Assembly: GCA_964017195.1 (NCBI GenBank)
Contig: OZ024898.1
Span: 11,815,630-11,879,629, forward strand
Source of the DNA: Siderastrea radians
Lineage: Eukaryota; Cnidaria; Anthozoa; Scleractinia; Rhizangiidae
DNA: 64,000 nucleotides
Direction of reading: 5' to 3'
Part shown: piece by piece, positions 37,871-52,800 of the stretch
Numbering within the stretch: the first letter of the stretch is position 1
How the letters are laid out: each line of letters opens with the position of its first letter
Position numbers and translations under genes: made by a program
Notes under the pieces: generated by a model
Database searches by the model: none
Told to the model about the DNA's origin: nothing
Seen by the model: only the letters and a program-made list of their open reading frames with translations

Positions 37871-40800
37871 TTTATATAGCGCTGTTTCTACAGGGTATGT
37901 ATGTATGCTTGCTAAGGTATCCTTGCCGCCCTAATTTTGTTGCTATTACCTAACACCTCACTGGTACCCATTTGGACATGTATCTAGCTAGAAAGCTCGA
38001 CAACATTAAATATAGTTTCTGGAAACAACGTGACTTGACACAAGGCATGGACTACGCCTTGAACCACCACTTTTAATCCAACCCTCCGATCTTAACGAAA
38101 AGTCCGATGAAGTCCAGCGCGATGACCACTGCGGCGCCACACCTCCACATTCAGTATTATTTTTGTATTTAATCAATTGTAGGGAAGAAGACGGGAATAT
38201 TGTCGAAAAAAAGCAAACTGTGTTGTCCAGAACAAAGGAGATGTGTCAGCTTTAGGGGTAAGAAATGTAGTTAAACTCATGTACATATCATTAGCGTGGT
38301 GGTCATTTCCGCTTTTTGGGTGATGACAGCAAGAGGTTTAGACATATTAGGGAAGATATCATGAAGGACAATGGGGAGCTTATGCAAACACGACGGTGAC
38401 GGCTAACGAAAATGTCACGAAAGAAAAAAGCTTTGATAAGCAAAACAATGACTCTGCACGTGCGTTATACGTTTTGGTACATTTCTTTGCCGTCCCGTGC
38501 TCAACTACAACGTGAAATGACCATATTCAAAGTTTTGTGTTGAACGTGAACACACGACGGGGAATTTTCGTTTTTCTCCCTGAACTGAAATTCAACTCCT
38601 AGATAGTTCGGCTACATTAAACAGATTAAACGAGTCGGAATAATAGCCAAGAAGTATTAAAGATTGTGAAGCGACGTCGTTTTTCTTCGCGTTGCCGTCG
38701 TGTTTGCGTAAGCTCCCTAATGACTAAGGTTGACTGCTTGTGATTGGGAAAAACTAGTCGTTCTCTTGCATGGAAAGGTTTGAGAGCTCTAGCAGGCTTT
38801 GTTTGTTTTTAATTAAACTGCGATCAGGATCTATTTTCTCTTTTTGCTTGGTAAAACATCCAGGCGGGAAAGGCGAAACGATAATTAAACTAGAAACCCC
38901 TATAAGAAAATGTAAGAGCGCTGCTATAATTAGGCCTGGTCAGAGGTTAGCTTTTACTGACCCAAGTTAACGTTTTGCACGAGACAAATCTTTGCTCAGC
39001 TTTTGTGTTCATGACAATACAACAAGTGAAATTTTATTTTGGCGAGTAAAAGCTGACATAGCGCTAGCCACTAGTCATTTGAACCGTCAGTCTCAAGCCC
39101 TGGAGAGATGCTGTTAACAAATCATGTAAATGATTTATTTCTATCGCTGCAAGCACAAGCTTACCCTTAACAACCAGAGAACTTCGAAGAGGATGACGAA
39201 GAACGTTCAGAACCATTCTTGCACCTGTCTACCAAGATTTCAGCCCACCTGGACGAACAACAGAGGCGCCCTGTTAAACAGCTTCTTCTTTCTGAACAAC
39301 ATCTGTTTTCTAAGAAACTCGATGATTTGAATCCTACAAGTACAGTCAGATACCAGATTGAGACTGATGCAGTAGAACCAATCATTCAGCAGCCACTTTA
39401 TTTACCTTTATCACGGATGGAAGCAAGCAGCTGAAGCTGTTACAGAAATACAAGACCCTACGTTTGATAAAGGTCACAACCAGTCCCTGGTGTTCACCAA
39501 TTGTCGTTGTACAAGATTAGATTCCAAGATTAGATTTTACACTGAGTTTATTGTCTAGTTCAAGTTGATTCTCCACCGTACATCTTAAAATGGATAATGG
39601 CCGTGGGACTAAGCAAGAAATCTAAGAGAAACACTGCATTTTCTGCAGAAAAGGGCTCTGGCGATTCAAGATGCCATTTGGTTTATGTAATGCCTCGGTT
39701 GTCTTATCGTGCTTGATGGTAGCTCTCCTTGGATGACTGGTGATAGAAACATGTCATCACTTTCAGTAGCTTTTCAAGTAGGGGGCTTATCTATTCAGCA
39801 GAGAGCGGTGCAAGTTTAAAGAGAGAGAAGGGTTCACCAGTGCATAATTCTACAGATACGATAGGCTTCGCTAGTCCATTTTTTGTTGAAAATTTATTTA
39901 AGAGTAAACTCGTCAATAACCTTAAGTGCTTTAATGTTAGTTTGATAAGATTTTTGTCTTACTGTCAATTAACTTTTACGACAAGAAAATAGCAGACTTC
40001 GCCCAGGGAAGTTGCTGACACTTTTCATTGGCCATTTACACTTACTTAAAGGGTTGTAGGAGACTTATCGTTAATGACATAGGCTTCCAAAATCTAACAG
40101 CAACAAACCTGCAACTCAGTCATGATGAACTGAGCTAAGCAGCTTCTTAGGAAGATAGAAAATTGAGGAAAACACAGTTGAAAGTAGGTGCATTGAGGAA
40201 AAAAAGAAGCTCAAGTGGAAAGAAATGGAAATACCCTTGTGTGTGACGTTGTCAACTTGTCACAAAAACGCATGAAACGTGTTGTCAGCTCCTTGTGAGA
40301 ACAGTAACGTTTACTTTAATATTTTATTCTGTGGATATTTTCCTACACAGAAGTCAACATGCGGCTTACTAGCTGAAGAGGAAGAAACGGAAGATGAAAA
40401 GAACCTAGGTTTGTAAATTTGAAATAAGAGTCATCAAAGTGCAGAGAGGGTGCATTGAAACTCTGGTAGAAGTGGCTCTACGCTTAACCAGCTGACAAAG
40501 CCAATAATATTTCTCAGTACCTACCCCCATAGAATGGGCCTCACAGACAACTATTCTGATTGGTCATTACCTCCCTAAATCATGACAACTTTGTGTTAAG
40601 GGAAAAGGTCTTACCAGGTTGCAGCCTCTCCAAGGTGTTCATTATAGGAGAGTTAAGGGATTCAGGCTGCTATGAACTCACCCGGTAGCAGGAGTGACAA
40701 CATGAAACAGTATGAAAAGTACTCATTTCACTCTGTGAAATCGTTTCGAACTCAATCTACACAAGTTCCTATCGGCTCCCATACAAATGGTTGTTTCCGA

Positions 40801-43800
40801 TTACATAAGACTGGGTTGAAAATTCATCGCCAGAAGAAAAATCTTAGACTTGGTCTGTAAAACAATAAATATCAGACTGTGATTGCATGGGAAAAACCAC
40901 CATACCAGTTCTGAAATGGGTCAAACCGGGCTGAGATGAATTTTCGAAGCGGCCTCCTGTACGTGGAACAAAGCCTTGTATGAGAACCGATCTGAACTCG
41001 TACCGGTTTGAGTTTGTAATGGCCGCAAGTGATCACCACCTGAGTAAATGGTTATTGAGAATAAATTTATTTTGACCAAGTGTTTACGCACTTTCCCTTG
41101 ACCTCTCTTAATCAATTGCAACCCACCCAATCACGCACCCATTCCCCTCGTGCTGGCTTGCGCAAAGTATAGCAAACAAGGAGCAAAAACGATGTTGTGT
41201 ACTTCACCAGTAAGAGTTGTCGCTTTGTTGATGTCCCCAGATGTACCCACCCTGCCCATAATCGAGCCAGTACCCGCCCCACAGTCTGTTGGCGAAGAGG
41301 CAGCAGCAATGAAGTCACCGTCACAAAGCATTCTCTCCAACTTTTCATACACAAACCTGAAGACTGAAATAAAGAATTTGAGGTAAAGTGACTTGTGATT
41401 TTGGTGCTTTTAAAAAATCCTTGAAGCTGATTTTTTTGTGTTTTTTCCATACCTTATAGTCGGCAATTACTTGTTAACGAGTATGATCGTCTGCCAAGTA
41501 GACATTTAGTTAAGGTTTGTGAATCCTTGAATTACTAGTACCTGCAGCTGCTACCGAATACGTGGCAGGTATTTCCTGGCAAAAGTGAATGACTTTGGAG
41601 TTTGGTTCTTGCACGCTCCTTTCTCAGGGCCTATTTCTACTTTTCCTCGTGCCGACGTGCTCTTCAAAGTGATTTAACTCTTCATACAATAACATCCTCC
41701 ATGAAGGCCAAACAAGAGTGGTTGTCTGCATGGTTTTGACTTCACATTTCGTAAGCTTTACATGCAATCACAGTGTGTCTTGTAATCAAAGTTGTAGAAA
41801 ACGTTATGGAGAAGCTTCAAAGTGCACAAATATTATGGGATATTTATTTCTTATTTTGGTGCTGTAAAATGTCTTGCAGTACCAAAAGATCATCATTGTT
41901 ATTGTCACAACAAACTCCGCCCCTCAACATATCAGCGCCATTGACAGAAAGTGAAATGCTAGAGCAGCAGACATTGGAAGAAGCGAAGACCTCTGTGGCC
42001 CATTCTTCATCAGACGATGAAAGCAAGAGGTACGGTAAAGTTTATGAATGCCCAATGTATGTACAGGAGCTGTAGGGTTTTTTTTAGTACAAATTGGTGG
42101 CATACACCTTAAGTCGTTTATTGTGTGTATACAGTTACCTGCAAACTTTTTCTGAGTCACTGGTGTGAGATTTTCATACCTGGAGACCATGTACTAGGAT
42201 TTCTAAAGATTTCCCAAAATGGACCAATCAGCTCTGAGAAATATGTCCAACATCTCTATATTACAGACAAAAAGCCAATTTTGTGCCAAAACCAAGAAGG
42301 TTGTGCCTTGAAGGCTGTAAATGTATTAACGTTTTTTAAGTTAAATTAACAACAAGAAAAAAAATTAATATCATACTTTTTTGGAAATGTTTACTAGTTC
42401 ATTTCAGAGTCATATCAAGAAGGAGACAGGGAGTTTAAAAGACAACAACCAGCACCAACAAGAAAACACGGAAGAGAAAGCAAAACCATTCAGGTATGCC
42501 TACAGCGTGGACAGTGCGCTAAATTAGCGTGTCATAACATTGTGATCAAATGTGCTTTAGTTTGCATAAACGGGTATACCTTTGCATAAAAGAACTTTAA
42601 AAAATTAAAGAATAATTTAAGTAAGGTCCAAATTAAGGACGGTGCCTCTTAATACAGAGGTATTTTTGCTAAGGTTATGAATATGGGGGGAAAGCAGATC
42701 CTAGCAAGACCGGTTGGAATCTAAAAAGAAAAATGTGGGTAACAACAAACTCGGCCCCTCAACATATCAGCGCCACTGACGGAAAGTGAAATGCTAGAGC
42801 AGCAGACATTGGAAGAAGCGAATACCTCTATGGCCTACTACATAGTCATAAACCGCGCAAAAATACCGTTGTATTAGTAGGCAAATTCCTTAAGAAGCCC
42901 AATATCTCGGACCATACCCGAGGTGCGCAGAACGTATGTGCAGTAACAAAAGGAGGCACCGTCCTTAAACTGGTTTATTTGGGACGTTCGCTTAGACGAC
43001 TTTCTTTATCCTTGAAATGTCTTTTAAAAGATTCAGAAGAACAGTAATTGTAAAACCGGCAATTTTGAATATCATTGATTGTTACCTAGTCCTACACTTT
43101 TACAGACCCTACAGTTAACCCAACGGCAGTTAAGATTATTTGTAGTAAACAAACACCCGACTAAATCATTGTTTAGTCGTTCAACCAAATTAATTGTTGA
43201 GATCACAAAGAAGGTTGGCTTGGAAGATTTAGAATCTGCATATGGATATGTCATTGCAGTCGATTTATTGATATGATGGTCAGTGTGTTTACTTAACCCT
43301 TTAAGCGTCTAACTTCTCCTTACAATATCACTACTTGATCAAACATGCAAGTCATGAGAATAAAGAAAATGATCATCAAAGATAAAATGTCTTGATTTTT
43401 GCATAAATTCTCCCAACTAATACCATACGAAATATATGTAGAACAGTGGGGAGAAAATGCATACTGATATTGGGGCTTAAAGGGTTCATCCTAGTGAACA
43501 ATCCTCAGTCTGTTCTAAAAGTCTGAACAGTTTAATACTTGGATGCTTCATCTTTTGGACGTTTTGTTTTGTCCGAAATTTGAAAGTCCGAAAATAATCA
43601 GCATGAGGCAGCAAGGTTACTATACTCCCTCTGGATAGGATGGTGGTCCATATTATGGCAGGGATACATGGAGCATTTCGTTAGCTTTTAACCAATTTAG
43701 CCATTCGCTGGTACTCATTCATACACCTGGGTAGAGAGGTACAGATAATGTGGAGTGTTAACATGACACCAGTTACCACTATGGAAATGCGAAGGGGAAT

Positions 43801-46800
43801 GGGTATGAATCGTTAAAATCAATTATCACCCCTATTGTCCGATAAATCATATCACAAATTGTTATCCTGTGCAGTTTAGAGCTGATTTTTAGTGGTTTTT
43901 CGTATCTGGCGATCCTGCGTGTAATTATTCTTGTACAGTATCTAGTTTAGTTTAACGTTCTAACGGGGCACATTGTTATCAGATGATTGACTGACTCGTC
44001 CTAAACAAACTATTTTACATTGAATGTCTCGTTGTAGTGGAATCAGAATCTCGAATTATGCAGACATTCAGTTGTGTCAATTAATTATTTGACTGAAAAG
44101 GAAAAAAAAATTGGTTTCACGGACAAGTGGTTGCATAGAGGTTTTGACCTATAAGAAGTGGCCTTTCAGAAAGGACTGTTATAAGCTTTCCGCATTGATT
44201 TTTCAGCCAATTTAGTCTTTTCTTCAAGAATTTCTTATAACGTGAAAACATTAATTTCTTTCTTTGTATTCTGAAAAAAAAATTCTTTTCAGTTCCACTT
44301 TCCTCAAGGCTGGGACACTTCGTAGGTAAGACGATTTTTTCCATCCAATGCATAGCTTGCCCCTGTGCACCTATAACTTAATACCGTAAATGATCTAATA
44401 AACGCCCACTCTCAAATAAACGCCTCGTATGTAATAAACGCTCCCTCTGAGGTGTAAAGTTTGTATTAGACGCTCCCCTCTAATAAACGCCCCCGAAGAA
44501 TTGCCTCAAAAACCAAAGATTCCAACATGGTTGACCTCGATGACGATGAAAACATCGATATCGAACTATGAACGACATCTCCTGGCTTTGCATTAGCGCA
44601 GATTAGATTAGTCTCCTATTCACAACTCTCTTTTCTATCTTACTCCGCGAGCAAACTACGCGTCTTATTTGTTTTGTTGACGTTGTTACAGTTAAAGTGA
44701 AATAATTGCCTTTCTCCAATAAACGCCTCGTATCTATTTAACGCGCCCCGTAGGACCCCTAAAATTCAATAGACTCCCCGGGCGTTTATTAGATCATTCA
44801 CGGTACGCAAGTTTTGGAGACAATCGATTTTGATGTCTCAAAATTTCCCATTCCTATAAAGTGTTTAATTTTATCATGGGTTCATTACGTAACGACAGGT
44901 GAAAATTAGAGATATTTGTATGGAAGTGTACTAGCCTTGGACAACCAGTATCTCAATACTTATCTTGAGCCCACATTTTTCTAAGCATGTAGTATAGCTA
45001 GTGGGTCAAGTTAGAAATGTCTGAAATAATTCATTCCATGTTCTAGCAACTTGGCTTTATAGCAATCATATAGAGACCAGACTTTGATTTTGCAGGAAAT
45101 TTGCCAGCGGTCGTACAGCAAGTCAGCCTGTAGGACCTGGAAGACCAACGTCTCGATGTCTGGATTGTGAAAAGGTATCCATTATTTAGGCCCCGGCTTT
45201 CCAAACCAGCTGGATGGTGGAAGGCGAAAAGTTCAATTTAGGCGACAAAATTAGGCGACAAAGTTCAGACGAAAAGTTCAAATTTACCTCGTCGGTTCTG
45301 TTGCGAACTCGGTCGGCAAACCGCTTGAGTTCGCAGCTTTTCGCAGCGGTTTCGACGCCAAATATAGCAGAGCTAGTGCTTTTTGTTTTTTTCTGTCCAC
45401 AACTATGGTTTGTACGGCGGTCCGAACACATTTTGCCAGGAAAAACACCAGCATTTTCATGTTGACAGGCAGCTTGTCACGAAGAAAGAAATACAGTAGT
45501 AAAATTAACTTCTGAAGATAACATAAAAAGCTCATGGCCTAGTGGACTAGTCGCCGGCTTATGACGCCGTCGAGCCGGGTTCGGCTCTCAGCGAGGACAG
45601 GAATTTTTTTTTTTTAATTTCACGACTTGAATGAGAGTATTTTCACAAATAAATAAGTGCCAGCAAAAAAAAAAAAGGGGTGGGGGGCTCCGCTTTTAGG
45701 CTTGGCTAAATTTATATATTAGGATCCATTACTCAGCTTTTATTTCATCGGGTAGTTCCAAACTTTGCATTATTACCATTTTAAAGCCAAGTTCTCTCTC
45801 GTTAACCGGCCGTCGCCATATGGCGACCGCCGGTTTATAAAATGAACACCGTTTTTGTTTTTGTTGCGTCAGTTGGCTTAACATACGAACAAAGTGCTGT
45901 AAAGCTTGTGGTGCGGGTACTCAAGAGCGGTGCTGTCTTATATAAGACGCATGCGCATATTAGTCTGCTGAATGTTACCTTCGTGTGTTCTTGTCTTTTA
46001 ATTTACAGTATCTAAGATATGAACGGCGAAGGGTTGTTAAGGATGGGGTTTCAGTATTTGTCTTGTATAACGCATGCGCAACTGAGTAAAGCAGCTAATA
46101 GGATTGAATGCGAAATTGTCTGTGTTGTCTGATCTAGTTAGTGGTTATGGTGAAAATTTTTTTAGCGCAGGAGTTTTGTTATGGGGATTGACATTTTGAG
46201 GGATGTAAAAATGTGGGAGTGGAAAGATTTGTGAATGTGAGGAGCATATCACGCTTCTGTGAATGTGATTTGCTTTGAAAGTTGCGTTTTGTATTGCAGT
46301 GGTGTAATATTGTGCTGCGTGAGAGGCAGTTTCCCTTGGCGTTTTATGGGGGGACGGTTTCCGAAGTGGATTGTAAGTTTTCTCATTGGGTAACCTGTAT
46401 TTCGCAGAGGAGAGAAACGACAGCTGTGTTTGCAGCTTATTAGCACGGTAAGGAACGGTGGCTTAGGAAGAGAAGGGATTGGCACCAGTATGATGATGCA
46501 ATTAGTGGATTGCACCATCGATACATCATAGTGAGTTCTTGAGAAGGGAGAGAGATGAGTGTTTATTTGACGCGAGAAGTTGATTTTAATTGCATAAAGA
46601 CGAAGGAATCGGTCATTAATAAGGAGGTCAATTAATAAAGTAGCTGATATGAGTCTTTAAGTTCGAAAATAACTGAATATTATCAAGCGATGCGTGTGGT
46701 TTGCGTGTGGTGTTGGTTGGTTTTGAGGTAATCTTGTAAGTACGTAGCCGTTACGAGTCAACTTGTTTACTTTGCATGGGGATTCCCGGGTTAGCAAACC

Positions 46801-49800
46801 GGATTTAAACATCACGTCATGAGATATGCCTTAACGTGCCCCAGACTCTGACGATCGGCTCGAGTTCGTGTTTATCAAGCATTATACTTTGATTCTATTG
46901 CTATGTTCACTGTTTGTTTTCACGGTCTAGGCACAACAGTAAATATTTCGTCATCCCTTTGTAAGCAGCCTCAGTTGTGGGCAAATTTATACCGACATTC
47001 AACGTTTGAGTGACTTTGCGTTTTTCAGCAGAAATAAAAGCGATAAGAAAGATAAGCTGAGTCATCAGCGTTTTAACATTACGTCATCCAGTAACGCTCT
47101 AGTCAAAATATTGTGTCACACAATCACACTTATCGTCACGCCGGTTCGTATAAATACAGGATCGCGCTAACATTTGTGAAACCTAGGGGTGGGTAGGGTC
47201 AGAACGGCCGGTTAAAATGCCCAATAGGCTTTCTTGTTTCCAAAGTGGTCATTCACATGGATTACTTTTCGAACTGCTGATTAGCATGTTTTTGAACGTT
47301 TAGCAATTTAAAGAGGCAGTTATTGAAAAGACAGTTCAAGTGAGTGCATTATGTTGGTTTAAATATTCTTAAATATTCCTTAGCTTCAGGAAGCTCTTGT
47401 TACTGCAGAAAAGAAACTGGAGTCTGCGCAGGAGTAAGTATGGAAATTGTTATGGAATAAATGATTAATCCGGTGGAGAATTGAATAGGACGGTCCTTCC
47501 CACTAGAAATGTTTTGTGGAAAAAGGAATATCTTTCCGCTTTTACCAAATTAACGCCGTTAAGGCGGGAATTTAGCAGCCAGACAAGAGAAAGTCATAGT
47601 TCAGCTTTAATCAATCCCAAGCCATTGGAATCCTCTCTCGTATTTGAATCAAAAGAGCTTCTTGTCAGGTGATGCGATTTTCCCTTTTACAGTACACTCT
47701 ACAAAATTACTCGTTTCTGATTGGACGAGAGGAGTACAATTAATCCCAAATTGTACTCTGTTGGAGTACCTATTATGTTTCTTTCAAAATGCAGTTTTCT
47801 ATTTGCTGTTTAGTTGTCAAATCCTGTCATTTCTGAGTTGAGTAGATTATACTTTGGAATGTAAATGGTTTTCTTTTTACCAAATAAAGGGTGGTTTACC
47901 GTGAAACATGATCACCAGTGCATGACGAAGCAGCAAGACGCCTGCGTGACAAGATCTTCAACTATAACGATTTTGTTGAGTGTACTATAAATAAAAAATC
48001 GCACGACCTTTTCGTACAATTGGTGATTAATGGATACTCGTAATGCTTTGAAAGTTCTCAAATTACACTCGCCTAAAGGCTCGTGTAATTGGAGAACTTT
48101 CAAAACATTACTCGTACCCATTAATCACTAATTGTACTCGAGGTCGTGCGATTTCCTATACAAATTTTCTCTGTTGCTTCAAGAAGACAGAAAATCGAAT
48201 GGAAATGGCAACTTCAATGGCACTTCGATCGCCCCTAACGGTGTCATCAAAATGAAGTTTTATTTAGTGGTATAACTTTTTCCGTCCCTTTTCTCTTTTC
48301 TCTTTACGACGAAACTGTGAATTTCCATCAGTTTGGAAAATTCTCAATGAAATGACCAAATAAGTGGTAAAGCAGTAAGAGAAATCGCCTCTCTCCTCAC
48401 TAATTTGTGGTTGGTTGAGTTTGTCGTGTTGTCCTCATCATCATCATCATCACGTCCTTTATTTAAAAACGATAAAAAATTTTTTAAGCAAAATGCTCGT
48501 GGGGTCGTGTAATGTACAGGATATACATTAAAATTAGATACAGTACAAAACTACGATAATTCTGCTAAGAATAATATTCGATAAGAAATTGGGAAAGATA
48601 CAATGTACAGATGAGATTTAAAGTGAAACAAAAATATAAAAACTATGGATAAATGGCTAATAGCACTTAAATCATGGTTTTGTCTGGGAAGCGACTGAAC
48701 TGACTGTGCACTAAAATCAAGTTCCTTAACGTATTTGCCCTTCTTCGCTTTACGGTAAAAAGCCGTAAATTGGGAGCCCTTAAAATATCTAGAAACAGCA
48801 TTCCATAAAATGGTGCCTCTATGGCTAATTGAGTTTTTCCGTGGGTCTTCCCTCAGTTCTTTGGTTTTCCATCATCCTCCAGAGCCAACATTCTAAAATT
48901 CCAATCAGATCTGGAATGTGAATAGCATGATTCACCTTTTCTTTATCACTTTGGGTCTTTTTTGTATTATTTCGCTAAGTTTGTTTGTGTCTTTTTTTTG
49001 GCAGTGAAGTACAAATTAGACAAGATGTGATTGAAAGTCTACATGAACACTTGAGGTTAGAATCTAAAACTGATAATTCGTGCTGAACGATTTAACGTTT
49101 TCGTTACAATGCTTCATGTTAAATGCACCTGTTCGTTTCCACACTTACATACTTGGGATTTTTGCTTCATTTTCAGACAATTTGAACTGGAAAAAAGTAA
49201 TGTGAGGTAAATGCTGTCAAAATGACCATCCTTTTCGATATTGGTACTTCAGGTGGATTTTGGATTTGCAGCATGTGTGTGTACTTGTCGCATTTGCTCC
49301 TGCGAAATGCCTTTTGTGTACTTTATTATTTTCTACCAACAGACAATGGGCCTTATACATGATTACATCACCACCAAGCCTCGTTTGCACTAAGTTTCTA
49401 CTCTGAAAGCGAGGCTTGGTGGTGATCTAGTCTGACATAAACACGCATAAGAGCTATTTCCGCATACCAATAGAGTTTCGCATGTGCAAATACGGCAACG
49501 TTACGCGTATGCTGCAGAAAGATCCGCCCTTCGTCTTTTATATGGACTGCTTTACTGATCCTGAACTAACTTTGTTTAATTTTATTGTTCAAGAACAAAA
49601 GATCAAGAAAATGAACAGAGGTCGTTCTCAGAAGAAATGAAAGATAAATTAATTTACATATCACAGGTTGGTTGTTGAGCAGTTTGTCACCTTCTGTTTG
49701 AAGGGGGGTGAAGGGGAAGAATTGTTCTTGTAAGTGATTTTCACAGCCAAATTTCTCACTCATTCCGAAATGTCTCTGATTGAGACGTACATTCCTCGTG

Positions 49801-52800
49801 ATATTTCGAAAGCGAGATAAGTCGAAGTCTTGTACTTAGTTTTCTTCAAAAATAGTTCAAAAAGTTGATATTTCTACTGAAGCTGTTTGGGTATTTTTCT
49901 ACGGTTGGCAATTATTTATTTGCCATGCCCTTTTTGGTGACTTGTGTGAGAAGATTCATCAAATAACTTGAGATGTTGTTTTTGTTTTGTTGTTGTCGTT
50001 GTTGCTGTTTATGTCGTTTTGTTTGTCGTTGTCGTTGTTGTTGTTGTTGTTGTTGTTGAGCTACATCAGGGACTAAGGTACTCCTGCCATCCCACCCAAA
50101 GTATTTGTGATGGCACATGAGGTGTCACAACTGCTTAACTTTTTTGCGTAGTGAATTTATGGCGCAGTGGCGAGAGCACCCGCCTTCCACCAGTGTGGCC
50201 TGGGTTCGACTCCCGGTCCCGGTGTCATATGTGGGTTGAGTTTGTTGTTGGTTCTCGTCCTTGCTCCGAGAGGTTTTTTAGCATTCTGTGCAAAAAGCCG
50301 TTGACACCGAAATAAAGTGATATCCGGATGAAACACGCTGTTCTGTGTTTGATGCAATACAACTTATGGGCGTTCATCTTCAGAACACCGTTTTATTTCG
50401 CTTTAAAAGCGTGTTCTCACTTTCCGTGCAGCTCGAGGAAAAATTGAAGGAACAGACAGAAGAACTCAAAAAGGCAGATAATACAATAAAGTAAGTGCAC
50501 AAATACGGTAGTTAAACATTATAATACTTGAGTATTAAGTAAGAGTATAATAAATATTAAACAATAGGGTGTTTCTGTTGAGGGACTTTTAACTGCTGGC
50601 TGACTTGCGAAATTTGGTGTTCTTAAAACAAATAATAGCCCAAGCAGAAAAGCTTCGAGGTCTTATGTGTCAGTGTTAAGGACACCAAATTTTTCAACCG
50701 GCAACATCAGCCGATGCGTCCCCATACAGAACACTTAACTGTCTTAATTGCCTTAAATTTTTCTTCCGTCCAAAAGCTGCCCTTTCGAATCTTCACTGCA
50801 CCAATTAAATGAGTATCTAGATGAACAGCTACAAAAACAACAACTTAAGTAAAAAAGGCAAAGGGAAAAGGACGAAAACAGAGAAAATATAAGGAACCCT
50901 ACTCAGCTGGAAAATTTTCTGCCGATGAATACTATAGGGCGTATGCACGTGACATCATCGCCGCGATGTTGGTGTACCTTTAACAAAAGGTTTCTCATTA
51001 GCTCCGTTTGTTATGGTACACCAACATGGTCGCCAAGCATTGTCCTTTGAATCTCTAGGGACGGGTTGCATACGCTCCATCCATCCGGTTTTTTTCGCTG
51101 GACGGGCATTATTGCCGGACAGTTTTCCTCCGCGGAGGAGCGCTATCGCGTCACGTGTTCTTAAAGGGGTCATGTCACGAGGATTTTGCTATTTTGGGTC
51201 AATTCTGTGCTCAATTCATTAGTTAGTGCCTTTACTCATACACAAAATACTCCGCCAAAACTATGAGGAAGATATCAAATGAATTTTTTCAAGGAGAGCT
51301 AACCATAATAATATTTTTGGTGATTTTTGAAGACATAGTATGAAAACTTGAAAAAATTGGCCCAATTTTTTCAAGTTTCAATCCATTTCCATCCTTGCCA
51401 TCGGTAGCAACAGACGACAGGAAACAGTTTCATTGTCGTAAGATAGTCTTTATTAACAAAGCTAGACCATTATTTTTGGAATTCAGTTGATGCGAACACA
51501 CTTTTGAGCTTTTTAAAAAGATACTAAAATAGCGTGACATAGCCCCTTTAACTATTAAAAAACGGAGAAAATTTACAATCAATAAAAGTTTGCCTTGAGT
51601 GTCCCTGCAGCTTAGTGGAGCTAGTACCCCGACCAGTTTGCGGAAGGTCGTGGATTCCCAACCTCGTCCCCAGGGCCTTCTCCTCGTACAAAATGGCGGG
51701 TTGGAGAAACCCCTGGTCAAGGCCGCTGAAATACTCCCAGAATCGTGGAGTATTTTGTCACGTGACACACGATGAAATGGCTTTTTTCAGCGTCTTACAG
51801 CACTGTTTGTTTTCTTGTAATCTGAAACCGTTCAAACAAACGAAGACATTTCATCGTGTTTTACGTGACAATGCAAAATCCTCACGAATGTTTGGAGCCA
51901 TTTTTAAAACAGCCTTGGCCAGGGGTTTCTCCGACCCACCATTTTGAATGAGGAGAGGTTGCGTGGATTCCATTTCTGGATTCAGATTTGTTTTTATGCA
52001 GACCAATGATCTGACAAAATGAAATCACTTTTAGTTATTTAAATATCATTCTATTATACCCAAACCCATTACAAAGTTTTTCTGTACTGTCACCGGGTAA
52101 AACAATTAGAAAGAGTGCTCTTTAAGTGTTGCTCTCTTTCCTGTAGTATGGCTTAAATTCTATTTTGTTGTAGGGCCAACAACAAAGAGCTAAGAGAATG
52201 TAGGGACCAAATTCAGATGTACCAGGAGATGACAGCTGTTAAGGACCAAGTGGTAGTCTCACTCACGAACCAGGTGAATAGATTTCGTTGCCACGACAAT
52301 CGTCAGTGATGTCTTTTGCGGTCCTTGCGTAGGCTCTTAAAACCCCGTGGATCTAACAAATACACAATCGTTTGTTATCAGTAGTGATTTTACCCATGTA
52401 TCATTAACTCGTCTGAAAAGACATAAGCTGTATAATCTGACGGAAAATGAATTGCCAAGTCGCTAACCTGGTTCATTAGCGTTGACTTCGTTCACGTACG
52501 AAATTTTGTTTGGTGGCTTAGAATCACATGTCGCGGCAAATTACAACTTTTTTTTTTTTTACTATTTCGCGGATAATTCTTGACGTCTTTGACGTCTGAT
52601 CATAAGGACGTCTAGTGTAAAAACGGAGACGTACAACTAGCACAGTATATTCTAGAATAAGAGGACTAGGTATGAGAAAGCGCAAAGTTTGCGCGCAGCC
52701 GCGGGAAAAACAGAGTTTGTGGACGCCTATTGATGCTGGGGGTGATTTTTGAGCAAGGCCGTCCCGATAAGGACGTCTCCGCGTCTTTACACTAGACGGC

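Noticed and set aside
41150..41180. Extension of exon 9 upstream to the AG at 41172
   Set aside because: Splicing there would break the phase with exon 8; the AG at 41180 keeps the frame. The pyrimidine tract is weak, so transcript data should decide.
43079..43276. Open frame starting MLPSPTLLQTLQLTQRQLRL with an AG (43106) that could be an exon
   Set aside because: After exon 11 (phase 2) it would hit a stop within a few codons in the required frame, while exon 12 at 45096 fits phase and donor.
50158..50240. tRNA gene
   Set aside because: Box A and B motifs are present, but there is no full cloverleaf and a SINE body follows; the same applies to 6712, 45540 and 62910.
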